Below, one piece after another: positions 22,182-35,144 of a stretch of DNA of 64,000 nt. Within the stretch, counting starts at the first letter, position 1, and every line of letters begins with the position of its first letter. Under the pieces are notes generated by a model. That model searched no databases and was not told the DNA's origin. It was given only the letters and a program-made list of their open reading frames with translations. The stretch is from Paracamarosporium sp. OC-R06-R3 (taxonomy: Eukaryota > Ascomycota > Dothideomycetes > Pleosporales > Didymosphaeriaceae), in the NCBI GenBank assembly GCA_019828545.1, contig JACVRA010000302.1, positions 24,951 through 88,950 on the forward strand, in the 5' to 3' direction. Both the position numbers and the translations under genes were made by a program.

Positions 22182-25100
22182 ATGCCCGGAGAAACTGGCG
22201 GACGCCCGCTGCTGCCCCAGACTGCCCAGATGCAGAGCTTCACCTTTGCCCCGCCGACCCTGGCGCCGCGCGAGAACCAGCGCAGTGAGTCTGATGCCAT
22301 GCTGTCTTTATCTTGCAACTGACCCGTCGTCTGCAGACTACGTCTTCGTGGACGAACACAACAGGCACAAGCGCTTGAAAGGTGCGGCGCAGCACCCTCG
22401 CCCGCCCGACGCGGGACAAGACCCCGTGCTCGCTAACAGACACAGTCATGAGAGCCTGCGAGGGCTGCCGGAGGCGCAAGATCAAGTGCGATGCCGCCAC
22501 GACCAATGCGTGGCCCTGCGCTGCCTGCATCCGCCTGAAGCTTAACTGTGTGCCCCCAACCGTCAGCTATGACAAGGACTACAACGCAACCACCCAGACC
22601 TACGAACTCGAAGAAAAGCCCCTAGAATACGCTACTGCGCCTAATCCCCAACCCAACTACCAGCGCCCGCCTGTGATGTCTGGCTCTCAGGGACTCCCGC
22701 CGCACATGACCAGCAACATGGCGGCCTCGGTCACCGCACCTTATTCGGACGGAATGCGCATGTATCCGAACGCGCCATATGGAGAACAGCAGCCTCATGA
22801 CCACATACAGTACGCGCAGATGCCGCAGCAGCAAGTCGTGCAGCAAAATCTACATTATGCGCCGCAAATGTACTCGGAAGCACCGCAGTCTACCCCAACA
22901 ATGACCATGACTCCACCCGAAACCGAAGGTCAATGGAAACAAGACTCCTCATCCACTTTAGCAGACGCGTTAGGCGAGCTGAAGATTGATCATACAGCAG
23001 TTGGTGAGGTATTCTGATGATTCTTTGTTTGCGAGTGCTAACAAGCCCAGCCCCTTGGATCACTAGTCAAAGGAAGAATCTTGCCGAAACGCCTGCGTTG
23101 GAGGATTACGAGGTCCAGTTGCCGCCGTTGACCACATTGGATAGCACCGTGCGGATACCGCCGGAGATGATGCCATCCGAAGAGCAAGCCTTGCACTACT
23201 TTGATTATTACTTCGACAACATCCATCCGTACTTTCCTGTCGTCAACAAAACATCTTTCTATCAGCAGTGGCAGGGTGCACGAGACTCTCTGTCACCGCT
23301 CATGTTGGAAGCAATTTTCGCCTGTGCTTCGCTAATGCTGGGAGAAGATGCCGAAGGCCACAGATGGTTGGCACTTGCAGCCAGTCAGTGCATCTTTTGA
23401 GCGCGTTCGACGCTAAACTGACATTGAATAGAACATGAGGAAAGCTTCAAAGACGTTCCCAGGCTTAGCACAATGCAAGCTATGCTTCTTCTACTGAAGG
23501 CGCGAGAAGCTTCTCCTAAGAGAGGCTATTTCTGGCGTTCGTGGATGACGGTGGTCAGTCTCGTTGCCATGGGGAAAGGCCTGGAACTGGACGAACATTA
23601 CGAAAACCACCAGATCGGAAAATCATGTGGTTCCAATATCCATGACTGCATTACGAAGACTCGTGTATGGCATATGCTATTTATACTAGAGGTGATGGTT
23701 GGAGGCCCGCAAGGTAAGTAACAGCGCTTTGAATTGAGACCAATGCCAACACGTCCCAGGGCGCACCACTTTCCAAGTCGAACTTGACTCAATCGATTTC
23801 GATATGCCGCGACCTATACCGGGTCTGGATCCCTACGAGCTCCAGATCTCTCGCCAATTTACCCAGTATGTTCGAGCTCTGAAGAACGTACATTTTACAA
23901 CTGTAATGCATGGTAAATTGAGGAAGAAAACGCCTGACTGGGCGCTGGACCCCGTTTTCGTCGGTCACAACGCAGATTTCCCCATGTGGCTAAGAGAATT
24001 GCCCGAAGAGATGCAAATATCTTATCCGCCCGACGGTACCGCTCCATGGATCCCTTCTCACTTCATTGCCAATATGCACTCTTACCATTACTTGGGGATC
24101 ATAATGCACTTGCGCCCTCAACTCCACGCCATATCAGACCCATACGATGGATTGTGGAAGCAGCATATGCTAGCTTGTTATTCTGCGGCAAAGAACTTGT
24201 GCAAACTTCAAGAGGCAGTTTTGAAGACTTACGGCCTTCCTGGTTTACTGTGCATGATACGAGGCATTAGTTTTACGGTCTACGCTGTTCTCACTTGTAC
24301 AATGTTGCATCTAGTGAGTAGCCTTGGATGTCCGTGAATCTTGAATCTAATTATTATAGGTTGCCATTACTTGCCCCGATCCAGATCTGAACAATGACGC
24401 GCGCGAGTTCTTCGTTCGTCACATGCGTATATTGGAAGAATGCGCACCGTCTTGGCCTATGCCCGAGATGCAGCAGCAAGTAAACAATCTTCGGCAGGCG
24501 TTCTCCGCAGATGTAACAAAGCCCTTCGAGCTAAAACCGACTTTTCCATTCGGGAGCCCTCAGGTGCACTCACAATCGAGTCCTCCGAGCAACCCGGGGT
24601 CTTTCCGGTCTCGTCTTCCAAGCCAACAGTCACCATTGGAACAACCAGGTCAGGTTAACTACCATGCCCACCCCATCACTCCACCAATTTCGGCGTCCGA
24701 TCACGACACCACGGCTGACTCTCCCGTAGCTCAGTCCCTGGTAATGATGGCGTCTGGACAACGTGCCCCCCAACCGACAACGGGAATGCAAATGCAAGAA
24801 ACCGTTCCGTGGAATCCCCAGCGCATCTTTGAGTTGGTCTTCCTGTCCCTTCCTTCATCAAATGCTAACATATGCCTAGCCAATGGAATGTCGCTTTTGG
24901 TACGCCTCCTCCAAGTTCAGCGACACAATCCTCCCCACCGCTAAGACCGCCCCCAATAGGCACAGGCAACAATTATGAGTTACGAGGTTCTCAAGACGCC
25001 ACCCAATCAAACTACCAGATGCCTCATGTATCTCCTCAAGCAAGCAGCCTCCCAAGTGCCCAATCCCAGGTACCGGCCACGACGACCTTCGCTACTCCCA

Positions 25101-25231
25101 CCGCGACATACGTTACACCAACAATGTGGCAAGAAGTGGTGGCCAGTTCTTTCCAGGATGGCTTGAAGCGGAGATGGGACCATGGACAAGCTTCAATGAT
25201 CGACCAATCCATGTACAAGAGGGCGCGATGA
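22182..25231 (+). CDS. Zn2Cys6 transcription factor with fungal-type regulatory domain
   Basis: Eight exons: 22182-22284, 22337-22381, 22446-23003, 23051-23383, 23432-23713, 23760-24313, 24360-24832 and 24880-25231. They give 899 aa and all phases close. The binuclear zinc cluster is at residues 54-84 with six cysteines spaced C-X2-C-X6-C-X9-C-X2-C-X6-C (CEGCRRRKIKC then CAACIRLKLNC). It is preceded by YVFVDEHNRHKRLK. A Gln/Pro/Met-rich linker follows. The middle homology region (fungal_trans) starts around the HYFDYYFDNIHPYFPVVNK motif and includes HRWLALAA, KRGYFWRSWMTVVSLV and GGPQGRTTF. The tail is Ser/Pro/Gln-rich and ends MYKRAR. It is a DNA-binding regulator; target pathway unknown. 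Intron 7 relies on a weaker donor (GTTGGT at 24833) chosen because it alone keeps frame (RIFDQWN). Confidence 0.88.
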
Positions 25232-28200
25232 TTCTAGTTGAGCCATACGATCTAACACACGCTTCCTGGTCGCTTCGGCATGGTGCTTTAACATGTTTTT
25301 ACTTCGCAGCGAAAGAAAAAACCAAGATGCCACGGGCGAGCGCAGTTGCGCACTCTGTGCAATTACCGAGCCAAGTTGAACCTCGTTCGACCGGTCTCGG
25401 ATCGAAAAGAGAGAGGGATCAACGAGTCCCTACTTCAAATACGAGCGCGGGGTCGCACATGGCCTGACCGATCAAGCTCAGGCCATCTATCCGGATCAGC
25501 AGATTCTTACCGTCGCTTCCAACCACCGCATCACGCTATATGAACGAATCACTTAGATAATATTTTTTTTATCGGTATATACCCAGGGCGGACTCTTGCC
25601 GAAGGAAAAGCATTCCGGTTTTGCCTACTAGTTTGGTTGGCTCAATATGTTGTACAATATTACTACTCTGCAGACGACTCTGTCGTTATCACGTTGTAAA
25701 AGGTCATCAGGACTTCAAGCACAGCCGAGCACCAATGATGCTCCACTAAGAAGCAGCCTTGTTCGTCATCCTATCCGTACCTTCCATTTTCATCTGCTGG
25801 CCCTATCTATCTGCATAATACTATTCACGCTGTTAAACAGCGTGTACAGCCTATCCTGCACGATTACTCTCGTCTCATCCCTACAACGGGCCACGCCGAG
25901 ATTATTCCGCGTGTTGTCGACATGTTCTCGAAGAACAACATGCCTATTTCGGACGACAACAACTGCACACGGCCGCCTCCGCAAAATGCATGGTCTCGTA
26001 GCCCCTCGGATTTTAGGCAAATATACTGCAGCGGATATGCATTATCATCTGCAGAGCTAACATTTCCACCTTCCAATATGCGATACGTGGAAGGACTGGA
26101 GAGATGCGCATTGCACACCTAATAGCCTGGGTGCACGATTCACACCAACAAGCCACAACATCACAAACGGCATCAAGTTCACCCGGTTACTCTGCGTTAC
26201 AGCCCCACTCTTATACAGCATGCAACCGCTGGCGTGGAAACTTGATCAATCAGGACCAAGCGTTCGCGCACTAAGTGTGCCCAACTACGACAGTGCTCCT
26301 TCAACATCAACAAGGTACAGAGAGTTGAAAATAGTTGGAATCCTCGACGCGGTGCGATGCGCGTCGCTTAGTAATGAAGATCGTTGAACATGCGCAACAC
26401 AACCGGGTTTTGTTGCAAGTTGAAGCGCGTACCTGCGGAAGGCAAACTATCCCGCGTCCCGTAAAGGGAAAGGCACGACCTCACAGGGCTGTTCGGCAAT
26501 CGGGGCACTATCGAGAGAGAAATCTTGTCCCGAGGCGCATGGCGCTGACGGTTCTTGACATGTGAACTTGCTAGGTATAGACGGGTAGCGGTAAGGCGTA
26601 AAGCACGGACTGGCATGTGTGTCAAAGCCAAGGATGCGGGGGTTGCATTATTGAGGGACTGTGCGTGGCGAAAATACAGGGACAGGCTGGCGAGTGACTT
26701 GTAGGCTTGTCTTGCAGGTTGGTGCGTCCCTTCTATTTTGCTTCCCTTACTCATGCACTGGGGCTGCGAGCCTCGTCATTCGAGAGTGCGGACCATGGCC
26801 ATACCACACGCCCGGAAGCCGTTCGCCACGCTTCGCTTGTCTTTCCCTTCAATCTCAGAGCAGGCCCAAGCGGTCGCGGCGTATGACAGGTCGCGAGCGG
26901 TGTTCTAGAGCATGTCACACGATTGTCTGTCCCCAGCGCCATGGATCCGCAGCGGGATGGTAACCCTCTCATCAGTCCTGACATCTTGCGACTTGCCCAC
27001 GATTCAGAGCAGCCTTCGTCGAATGTTCCGCGCTTAATCCGCTCGGAGTAATAATGCCGATGTTCCTTGACCGGTTGTTGGATCGCGGCTGCGGACCGTG
27101 AGGCTCACGGATGCGCTGAAGGTCCGATTGTGTGCGCCTGTCCCTCCGTGCTTGACCCTTTGCAATCCTAGCTCAGGTCCGTCCAGGTCGCGTGCGTTAC
27201 CGTCGTCTCCTGCGGATCGCCATGCTGCTGCTGGGCCTGCGTCGGATCGGAGCAGCGCTTCGTGACTTTCCAGGATTGCACCGTTTATGTCATCATCACT
27301 AAGCTGGCGGTAGTAGGCAATTCTTCTGACTCTTATGTCAGCACCCTTCTCCTTGAGCACTTTCCCTCTTGGGCACCCGCCCAGCCGGGTCGCAACATTG
27401 TTGCACCACCTTGTTGGTGAAGACTGACGTAGGCGAAAGATGCGACTCGCAGCTTGCAGATTGAAGCCATCATGTCAGGTTTCACCTAGGTTAGTGTCTG
27501 TGGGACACGTGGTGGTAGACCTCGTGGTGGTGGGTACCGGCGACGCTCGGCATCGGACAGTACCGCTGCCAAAGACGTTTTTGACACAAACGACGTTCGT
27601 TTCATGAAGCAGCCGCCAAGTTGGAAGCGGATCATTCGGAATATTGATGTGCGGCAAAAGTTGGAAGGTTTGCAGTGGATTGCGAGCGGCGCTGTTATGT
27701 CTCGTGTTATTGCCAGGATGGGGCATCGGGGGAGCGCCGGTAAGCTTGCAAGGAAACCCATCCATGCATGCTCTTCGTAAACGTCGTCGCGGCATATATC
27801 CGGGAGACCTTCCCTGCCCTGTCTGTCTCGCACCAAAGATACCACGAGACTAAGCTAAACTAGTTCTTTTCTCGTGCATATTCCTTGGTCGAACTAGCGT
27901 CGACATATGGCTGTGGGGGTGCTGCTTATTTGGTATGGTATGCTCGACGCAAACAGCGATTACTCAAGTCTGTGGTACGCGCTCGTCGTCGTTCCACGGA
28001 TGCGCGAGCTGCGCCATGTAAATTCTCCATCTTCGCAAAAGCTAACGTGTGGTTCTTCGCTACCAGCTGTCAGAATCTTCTTCTCCGCGGCCTGTTCTTC
28101 CAAATACTTTGTGCGTCCGGAGAAATCTTTCGTGCCTAGCATGTCACCAATATTGTCTCTCAGCACGCCATCTGCGAATCGATCTCATGCGAATGGAAGT

Positions 28201-30051
28201 CGGATGGAGTAGTAGGGCGATCAGAGTCACGCATGCATTTTCAATGATGCGATTTGTGCTCGACGAACGGACGACGTAAGGAAGTGCATGCTTTGGGACA
28301 TTTGAGTATGGGTGACGTATTTATCAATCTGGCGCCGCTTTTGTTCGTGCTTTTTGCTTTTCTGCGAGTATATTGTTCGAGGGTAGGTCTTGGCTGACTA
28401 TATGCTAAACGTAATATTAGGGAGGGGAAGCATTGTCGAGGTTTAGTGGCAAAATATGAGATGCTAGACTCGTGTGCCGAAGTTGCGATGATCTATCGTG
28501 GAAGCTTCGACACTGGTCTTGAAAGAGTCACAGTAGATGTATGCTTTGAAAAGAACATGTTAGATTTGTAAGATCTTTTGTTTCGTTTCGTTTCGAAGAA
28601 TGATGGTTCTAGGATCTAGGATACTCTTGTGATATGCCACTGTAGAAAAGGTTTTTGCGTCGGATCTGGATGTGGGAAGGATATATCCTGGAAGAGTAAA
28701 TGGAACGCTGCCTAGTTGGATGTGGGGAAGTGGATGGTTTGCTAGGGTATGCGGTTGGATACGTTCCGTGCTTAGGTGGATGCTACTCTATCAGACGAAT
28801 TATCGGCATGGTAGCGCTTACTGGACCTTTCAGGGGTCTTTCATCGGGCTTTAGGATGTCTTCATGCGTGAGGGTGTTACATTGGATACAGTGTAGATAT
28901 ACTTGAGTTTCTATACCTCCGCGCTGTGTTCATCAACAGTTGGAAAACTTTTAGGTCCTATCCGCCGGTTGCACTTTGTCCGATGGCAGTGAGCTTGACC
29001 TGTGTATTCTTGTAGACGTGCTTGTCAAGTCCACCAATTGCCATGCAACACTTGACGTTTGTGCGGTCAATTATTTTCACTTCTTTTGTCCCGCTCGAAA
29101 TTGTCTCGAAGGCCATGGCGAGCGTGGAAACCCTATCTGTATCTTGACTGACTTCCGATAAAAAAAAGGATTTCGATGGATCCCAATATTGTTTTCGACC
29201 TTCTTAGAGTTGCAGACACTTCAACTGAATAGTGATAAGCGGGACAGTGACAGATATTCGTTTCCGCTAGAGTCATAAATGACCAGATTGACCACCTTCA
29301 CTATGCGAACATGCCATCAAGCGCTTTTAAGTATATCGAATCATCCATCCGGCACTACGGACACGACATGATAAGTTTGATTATTGAGGATCTCAGAATC
29401 GAAGGTGCTTCGTTGCTTTATGTCATTGGAATGAGCATATCCATCCTGACACCCGCACGGCATATGAAAGTGACAAGGAACTTTATTCGAAGATGTGATT
29501 GTGTAAGTTGATTGAGATGTTCTCAAGGTCGTGATCCACACGAATAAGTAGATGTTTGTAAGGACAGGGCAGCAGACTGTAGTTTTCAACTCTGATGCAA
29601 ATTGATTCCGAGGCAGAATGGAGGATCATTGGGGACCACTGCTAAGAGTAGAATGGAAAAGAAGATCAGAGGAGTTTCGATATGGACATCCTTACTTTGA
29701 TTTTCGGTTCAAGACAGTGAGCAAAGGCGGGCAGTGGGTAGCGAGCAGTGGACGATGGGTAGTCGGGTTTGCGGGATAACTGAGTTTTCGTTTTGACTAT
29801 CACAAGTAATATTCAAAGACTACGGTCTTCAAAGTGTCTTATGCCTTCTAGGCAAATCGACTAAGACGACAATTTTGGCTGTATACCAAAGTGGGTTATG
29901 GTCAGCCCTAATCGGGCAGGCGGTGAAGATCATTCTGGCAGAACTTTTTGGCGCGCATCTCCACTTGCCTCTCACCCCTCCTGTCTTGCGGATCCTCTCG
30001 TTACCACGGCATGTTATGATACGATCTTCCCTCCGCAACCTCACAAGAGCC
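25232..30051. other. 4.8-kb gene-poor tract
   Basis: After the regulator's 3' flank I see no recognisable gene. Frames at 25,647-26,060, 26,335-26,754 and 27,475-27,846 occur on both strands at once and lack domain signatures. A minus-strand frame at 28142-27960 looks more protein-like (separate entry). From about 28,300 to 29,800 the DNA turns AT-richer with no coding signal. CGTTTCGTTTCG near 28,580 is a short pentamer-like repeat. 29,820-30,051 is promoter/leader of DUS2. Confidence 0.4.
27960..28142 (-). CDS. 60-codon charged ORF, candidate only
   Basis: An open minus-strand frame extends upstream of the ATG at 28142 to about 28,187 without stop, and ends TAA at 27960. The product has balanced charged residues (FSGRTKYLEEQAAEKKIL, then EDGEFTWRSSRIR). 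It has no low complexity and is unlike the random frames around it. It could be an exon of a small gene whose first exon I cannot place: the obvious upstream donor/acceptor pairs give the wrong phase. No family recognised. Confidence 0.25.
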   Translation of the reverse strand: MLGTKDFSGRTKYLEEQAAEKKILTAGSEEPHVSFCEDGEFTWRSSRIRGTTTSAYHRLE

Positions 30052-31411
30052 ATGGCTTCTCTGGAACCAAAGCGCGTCCCTATCCCCCGAAATGGCGTCG
30101 ATTATCGCGGCAAAGTCGTTCTTGCGCCCATGGTGCGCTCCGGCGAGTTGCCATCGCGATTGCTCGCACTGAAGTATGGCGCAGATCTGGTGTGGGGTGG
30201 GTAAATACTTCCAACCATATCATGAGTGTTTTCTAATCAGTATTCAAGGACCGGAAACCATCGATCGCGCCCTCATAGGCACCACTCGCCACGTTAACCC
30301 GCACACTTCCACTATCGAATTTACACGTCTTCCTACCTCGAAAGTGAAAAATCCCACGCTCGACCCTGAGATGCGCGAAAGCGTTATATATCGGATACAC
30401 CCCGAGCTGGAAAAGGGCAAACTGATCTATCAAATTGGAAGCGCAAACCCGGAGTTGGCCGTACAAGCTGCGAAGATAGTTGCGCCGGATGTCGCCGGTA
30501 TAGACCTTAACTCTGGATGCCCAAAGCCATTCTCGACAGCCGGCGGTATGGGTGCAGCGCTACTAAAGACACCAGATCTACTTTGCAATATCCTTACAAG
30601 TTTGGTCGAGGAGGTAGGCAAGCCATTTGAGATCGGAATTAGTGTGAAGATTCGTATTCTGGATAAGCCGGAAGATACAGAAGCGCTGGTGAAGAGACTG
30701 GTCAAGACGGGCATCACAGGCTTGACGGTACACTGCCGGACAACACCTATGCGGCCTAGGGAGAGGGCCATCAGGGATCAACTGAAAATGGTTGGGAATA
30801 TTTGCAGAGAAGCAGGTGTCGCATGTTTGATGAACGGCGATGTAACATCAAGAACCGAAGCACTCAAACTCGCCGAAGAATTTGGCGTCGACGGCGCAAT
30901 GATTGCGACAGAAGCGGAAAAGAACCCAAGTTGCTTCCGGCCAGATGCAGAAGGGGGACCGCACGAATGGCGATCGCAGTGGAAAACAGTCGTAACGGAG
31001 TACATGCGATTTGCATTGCAAGTTGAGAACCGTTGGGGCAACACGAAGTATTTGCTTGGTCAAATGATCCCAGGAAAGGACAAATGCTACCAGGCGATGA
31101 ACAAGGCAAAGTGCTACGCAGATGTCACTCAAGCTTTGGGCCTGGAGGAAGTAGATGATTTGCTCGAAAAAGCGAAGACCGTGGATGAGCACTTGGGTAT
31201 ACCGCCTCAGGAATCGAGGGCTTCGAAAAGAGCAAGGGTAAAGGAAGCAAGGCCAGAAAATGAAAAGAAGGAGTCACAGGAGCAAAAGGAGAAGCGAAGG
31301 GCAGATGCGGAGGACGAACAAGCAGCAAAACGGGTCAAACTTCCTGAAGCGCCAGCTGATATTCCTGTCTTACCACAGGAAACCTCGGCTCCTGCGGCAT
31401 TGAGTGTTTAA
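30052..31411 (+). CDS. DUS2: tRNA-dihydrouridine(20) synthase (Dus2/Smm1 family)
   Basis: Two exons, 30052-30196 and 30249-31411, 435 aa; the 52-nt intron (GTGGGT donor, TTCTAATC branch, CAAG acceptor) splits a Gly codon and restores LVWGPETIDRALIG. The flavin-binding TIM barrel begins VVLAPMVRSGELPSRLLAL. The catalytic cysteine is Cys139 in LNSGCPKPFSTAGGMG, followed by TGLTVHCRTTPMRPRERA and a LMNGDV motif with a downstream DGAMIATEAEKNP. These match Dus2, which uses FMN and NADPH to reduce uridine 20 in the tRNA D-loop. An in-frame ATG at 30016 would add a short basic N-terminus that could be a mitochondrial presequence; I prefer 30052 (GCCATGG). The C-terminal ~80 residues are Lys/Glu/Arg-rich with a nuclear-type KRVK; they are not part of the catalytic fold. 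Confidence 0.93.
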
Positions 31412-34400
31412 TGGTCAACATTAAAGGTGTGGAACGAAGGGGTTCTGATTCTTGCATAGCACAGGCATGGGCGGCGTAACGGATGGGTTGGCATTTGTTG
31501 TTTGGTTCGGCAGAAGACTTACCTGGATTAGAAGATATGTCCTACGCTGTCTTCTTGCACACGTGGTTTGGCAATGTGGATATACTCATAAGATCTTTTT
31601 CCAATTCAAAGTCCTACGTATTGATTGCTCTACACTCTAATAGATCGATGCTCTAGAATTGTGACCAAATCAAACCAAACCAAACCAAACCAAACCAAAC
31701 AAGTCAAGTCCAACGGAATGTATTGATCAACTATCCATCAGTCTCAGTATATAACGCATTTCCGCCGACGAACTGTCCGCCTCCATGCAGAGTCTGGTGA
31801 AATAGCCTGAAGAGTTTTCATCTCTGAATTCCTGTGACCCTCGAGCAGGCTTTCCGTTGACGTTATTCCTGTTCTTGAAGTTCGCATGATGACTCTGATT
31901 ATTCCCAACACTAGACCAAGAGAAACAAATTCAGGGGCTGGGGAAGTGAAACCCTTTGAGTCTAAAATCATATCCATAGTAATTTTGTGAGAAATTCCAC
32001 CTAAACAAGATATTCGGAAAATACAATCTGGAGAATGCTATATGTTTAGGTGCCTCTGGTGCGACGCGAATAGATTGAGTATGGCTGCCGGACGACCTCC
32101 AGGGCGCCTATTCAACGACTGCTGTGAGGTAACGTAGTCTCCAATCATGCCCGCGACGTAACTTGACTGCGATCAGCCGCAGCTTTGTCAAATTCTTCCT
32201 TATGTAGGCCTCGATGGTTATATAGCGCCACAGTAAAACCGTTAGGCATAGTCTCCACTTCATTTCAATGAGAGTTCAGTCCTCTCCCCGTAACCTCTCA
32301 TGGCTCTTATCGCGTCTAGGAAGACTGCTATCGAAGCTTGGAGAGATTACATTTGCCGACGATCATCAACTTGAATGAATGTCGTTTCCTTGGGGGGGAA
32401 GTGAACTCTCAAAATTCCCGCTTGGACTCAAGTCCCCAATCTTTTTGAGAAAGTAAGTCTCGTGTGAAGAAGAATGAATACAAGTAGCAACACTATGCTG
32501 TCATTCTTATCTCTTGAGGAAGTTGAAGAACATTGACAAATAAGCTCGTATGGCATGGTCAGTAAGAGTAACACATGATCAAGCTATCTTTAGATATTAC
32601 TCCTTATCGCGGCAGGTAACAGACTGTCCATGCCAGTATCCCTCACAACATAGTTGTTCCTGCCTATGAGGATCTTGGCTAGTAGTATTCTAGAGAATTG
32701 GGTTTTTATAGAGCGTATGGTCAAGTAGAGGGGAAAGAAATGAGGGATGGTATGACAATCTGGTGGCATGGAGTTGAACGCCTTTCCGATGGATTTGCCA
32801 AGTGGGAAGTCTCCGAATGGAAGAAGCACCGAGCAGTCAGAACATAACCTTTGTGACATGAAATCAACGATTTCACAGAGGAACACTAAGTAGAGGCGCA
32901 AAGAGTTGCTCGAGGATATTTCGTAGACCATGGCTATCGAAGTAGTCCCTTCCGGTTGCGCTTACAAAAGGAACTCTGAAAAGCTAATCATGAATGCTTC
33001 AATATGTAATTTGATGACTCTTGGCGAGTTTCGCGAAATAACCCATTATGTGACATGAAGCTGAATTTTATATCATAGAGCCCAAAAATTTAAGAACGCC
33101 CATAAACGTCCTTAGAGCCATGACCCTACGAAAGGGAGAAACTCCTGAAAAGCAAAATATGAGTTTTAGTGCGATCGGACTTTTAGGGATAAGTAAAGAT
33201 AAAAGAGCGAACGCATTAGCTTGGGCGGTTACTTTTTTATATGTGCTATAGCTGGATGCTGCTTTCACACATAGATAAAAATAGCTGCGGCCTTCAAACC
33301 AAGAGCTTTCAGGGAGAGAGGATATGTGAGGTGATTATGATACTCAAGAGAGGAACAAAGTGCACAAAACATAGAAGTTTGTTTCTTAGGAATTAAAATG
33401 GAATCCGCACAGTTCCGAATATCGATTATGGAGTGCCGAGTTACACACCATCCCGTCGCTTCTAATTTCATTTAGATAGGCAGAAGTAACACAACGGGAC
33501 ACATGGGATATTAGGATGGTAGCTCGGATGTTGCAAACATCGTAGTTATTCCTCGGTAGACATTGACAATTTTGATACATGACACACCAAGACCGTAATT
33601 TAGAACATTATTTTTGTAGCTTCCATACTGCCAATGTAGGCAAATCTGAAAGACCGAAGAGGCGACACATAACTTGAACCTCCTGGTGACTTTCAATAAC
33701 CCGTCGCACAGCCTCGGTCCACATAGAAACACACTGTCGTTGTTTTACATGACACACCGCAGACGTCCCATGGAGCAAGACAACCAGTTTGGGGAGCAAA
33801 TGGAAGATACAAGACACGACCCCCACATTCTATGGAGAACCCTTCTTTTATGTTATTGCCCCTGTTTTATTTTATAACACTATGGGTATGGATGTCTTTT
33901 GGAACGATACACCAACGCTACTCCACTTTTCACATGATTTTTTTTGGTGGTGTAAGAAGTGTACGGCGAAAACCAAGGCCGAAGTCCGCATAGTATCGTA
34001 GACTCGTCTCTTGTGCCGCTCCATGAACTTGGTCCAACTCTTAGTTTTTGCGGTTCCGGATACAGAAAACGCTGAAGTTTCTCCATATTTCCAAGCCATG
34101 CTCAAAGTTTATGATGAAGTAGGAGTGAGGTGTTGTTGAAAAGTAGAGTTGTGGTATAAGATTTATGATTCAAGGCTGCTGGAGGAAAGCTAGATAAACA
34201 AAGGCTAGTGCCTGTGTAAGATTGATGGAGCAAAACTACAAGAAGAGAGCTGCCATCTTAGGCGGCATTGGCCTTAGGTCGAATCGTAGTGTAAATTATG
34301 ATCGATGTCCAGAAAGGCGGTAGAGGTTCCCGTGATAATGACGACCCAAACGTTGTCTTAAAACAGAGCAGGAGCAGACATGAAGCTCATCCTTGAGTGT

Positions 34401-35144
34401 TTGTCAGGTACATCCCAGACCAGTCCACACTAACTTATCGAATTGCGTATTCTTCCTTTGGAGTCCAGAGGAACACAAAGGACATCGAGTCCAGAACGAT
34501 ACGTTTTATTCCTGGATAAGAACAGAGCATGCCCAGACATGATCCTCCAAGTGCTTGTTTTTGATGTCGAGGAGAAGTTTCAGAACAATACACTGTTAGT
34601 GAGTTCGAGGAGTTTTAATGTTGGATAGGAGGACTAAGGAGGCTTCCCATCGATTCATACACGTATAGGTTTTAGTGCTGCCAACAAGTGCAGGAATGTG
34701 TGGAGAGTGAGAGAGAGAGTGCGAGTTGGAGGGGGTTTATATACCCAAAATTGAGCGATGTTGGATGGGATGGCCGGAACGACAAAGCAGTGTACGGGTG
34801 CAGGAGAAGTTCGACTAACTATTGATGTGAAGAGCAAGCATTGTTCTACAGACATAGTGAAGTAGACTTTTGTAAAGGGAAGCACGCCATAATCTTAACG
34901 AAACGAAGTTACGTGTAAAGTTCATCAATTCGGAAGCTATCATTATTGGTATCGAATGTGCGCCCTGATTATCCCTGACCGTGAAGGGGTATCACCGGGT
35001 CTTGAGCATCGCGAGCATTTTTTCTCGGTGTATGGCTCTTCAATGCCGAACTCCGTTGGTATGTCAATCATTCTCAATATAACTAGGTATTGGATTATTT
35101 GTTGGTCATTCTTCCCTCATTCGTATCTCATACGACGTTGTCCT
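31412..35144. other. AT-rich intergenic tract, no gene recognised
   Basis: 3.7 kb between the 3' ends of DUS2 and GRX3/4. The DNA is AT-richer than the neighbouring genes, with only short conflicting frames (for example 32,590-32,931 minus and 34,443-34,628 plus) that show no domain or splice structure. A (CAAAC)6 microsatellite lies at 31671-31700. It resembles the AT-rich compartment of repeat-mutated fungal genomes, but I could not define an element boundary. Confidence 0.45.
31671..31700. repeat. (CAAAC)6 microsatellite
   Basis: Six uninterrupted CAAAC units, preceded by an imperfect unit (CAAAT). It lies 260 bp downstream of DUS2. Confidence 0.95.
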
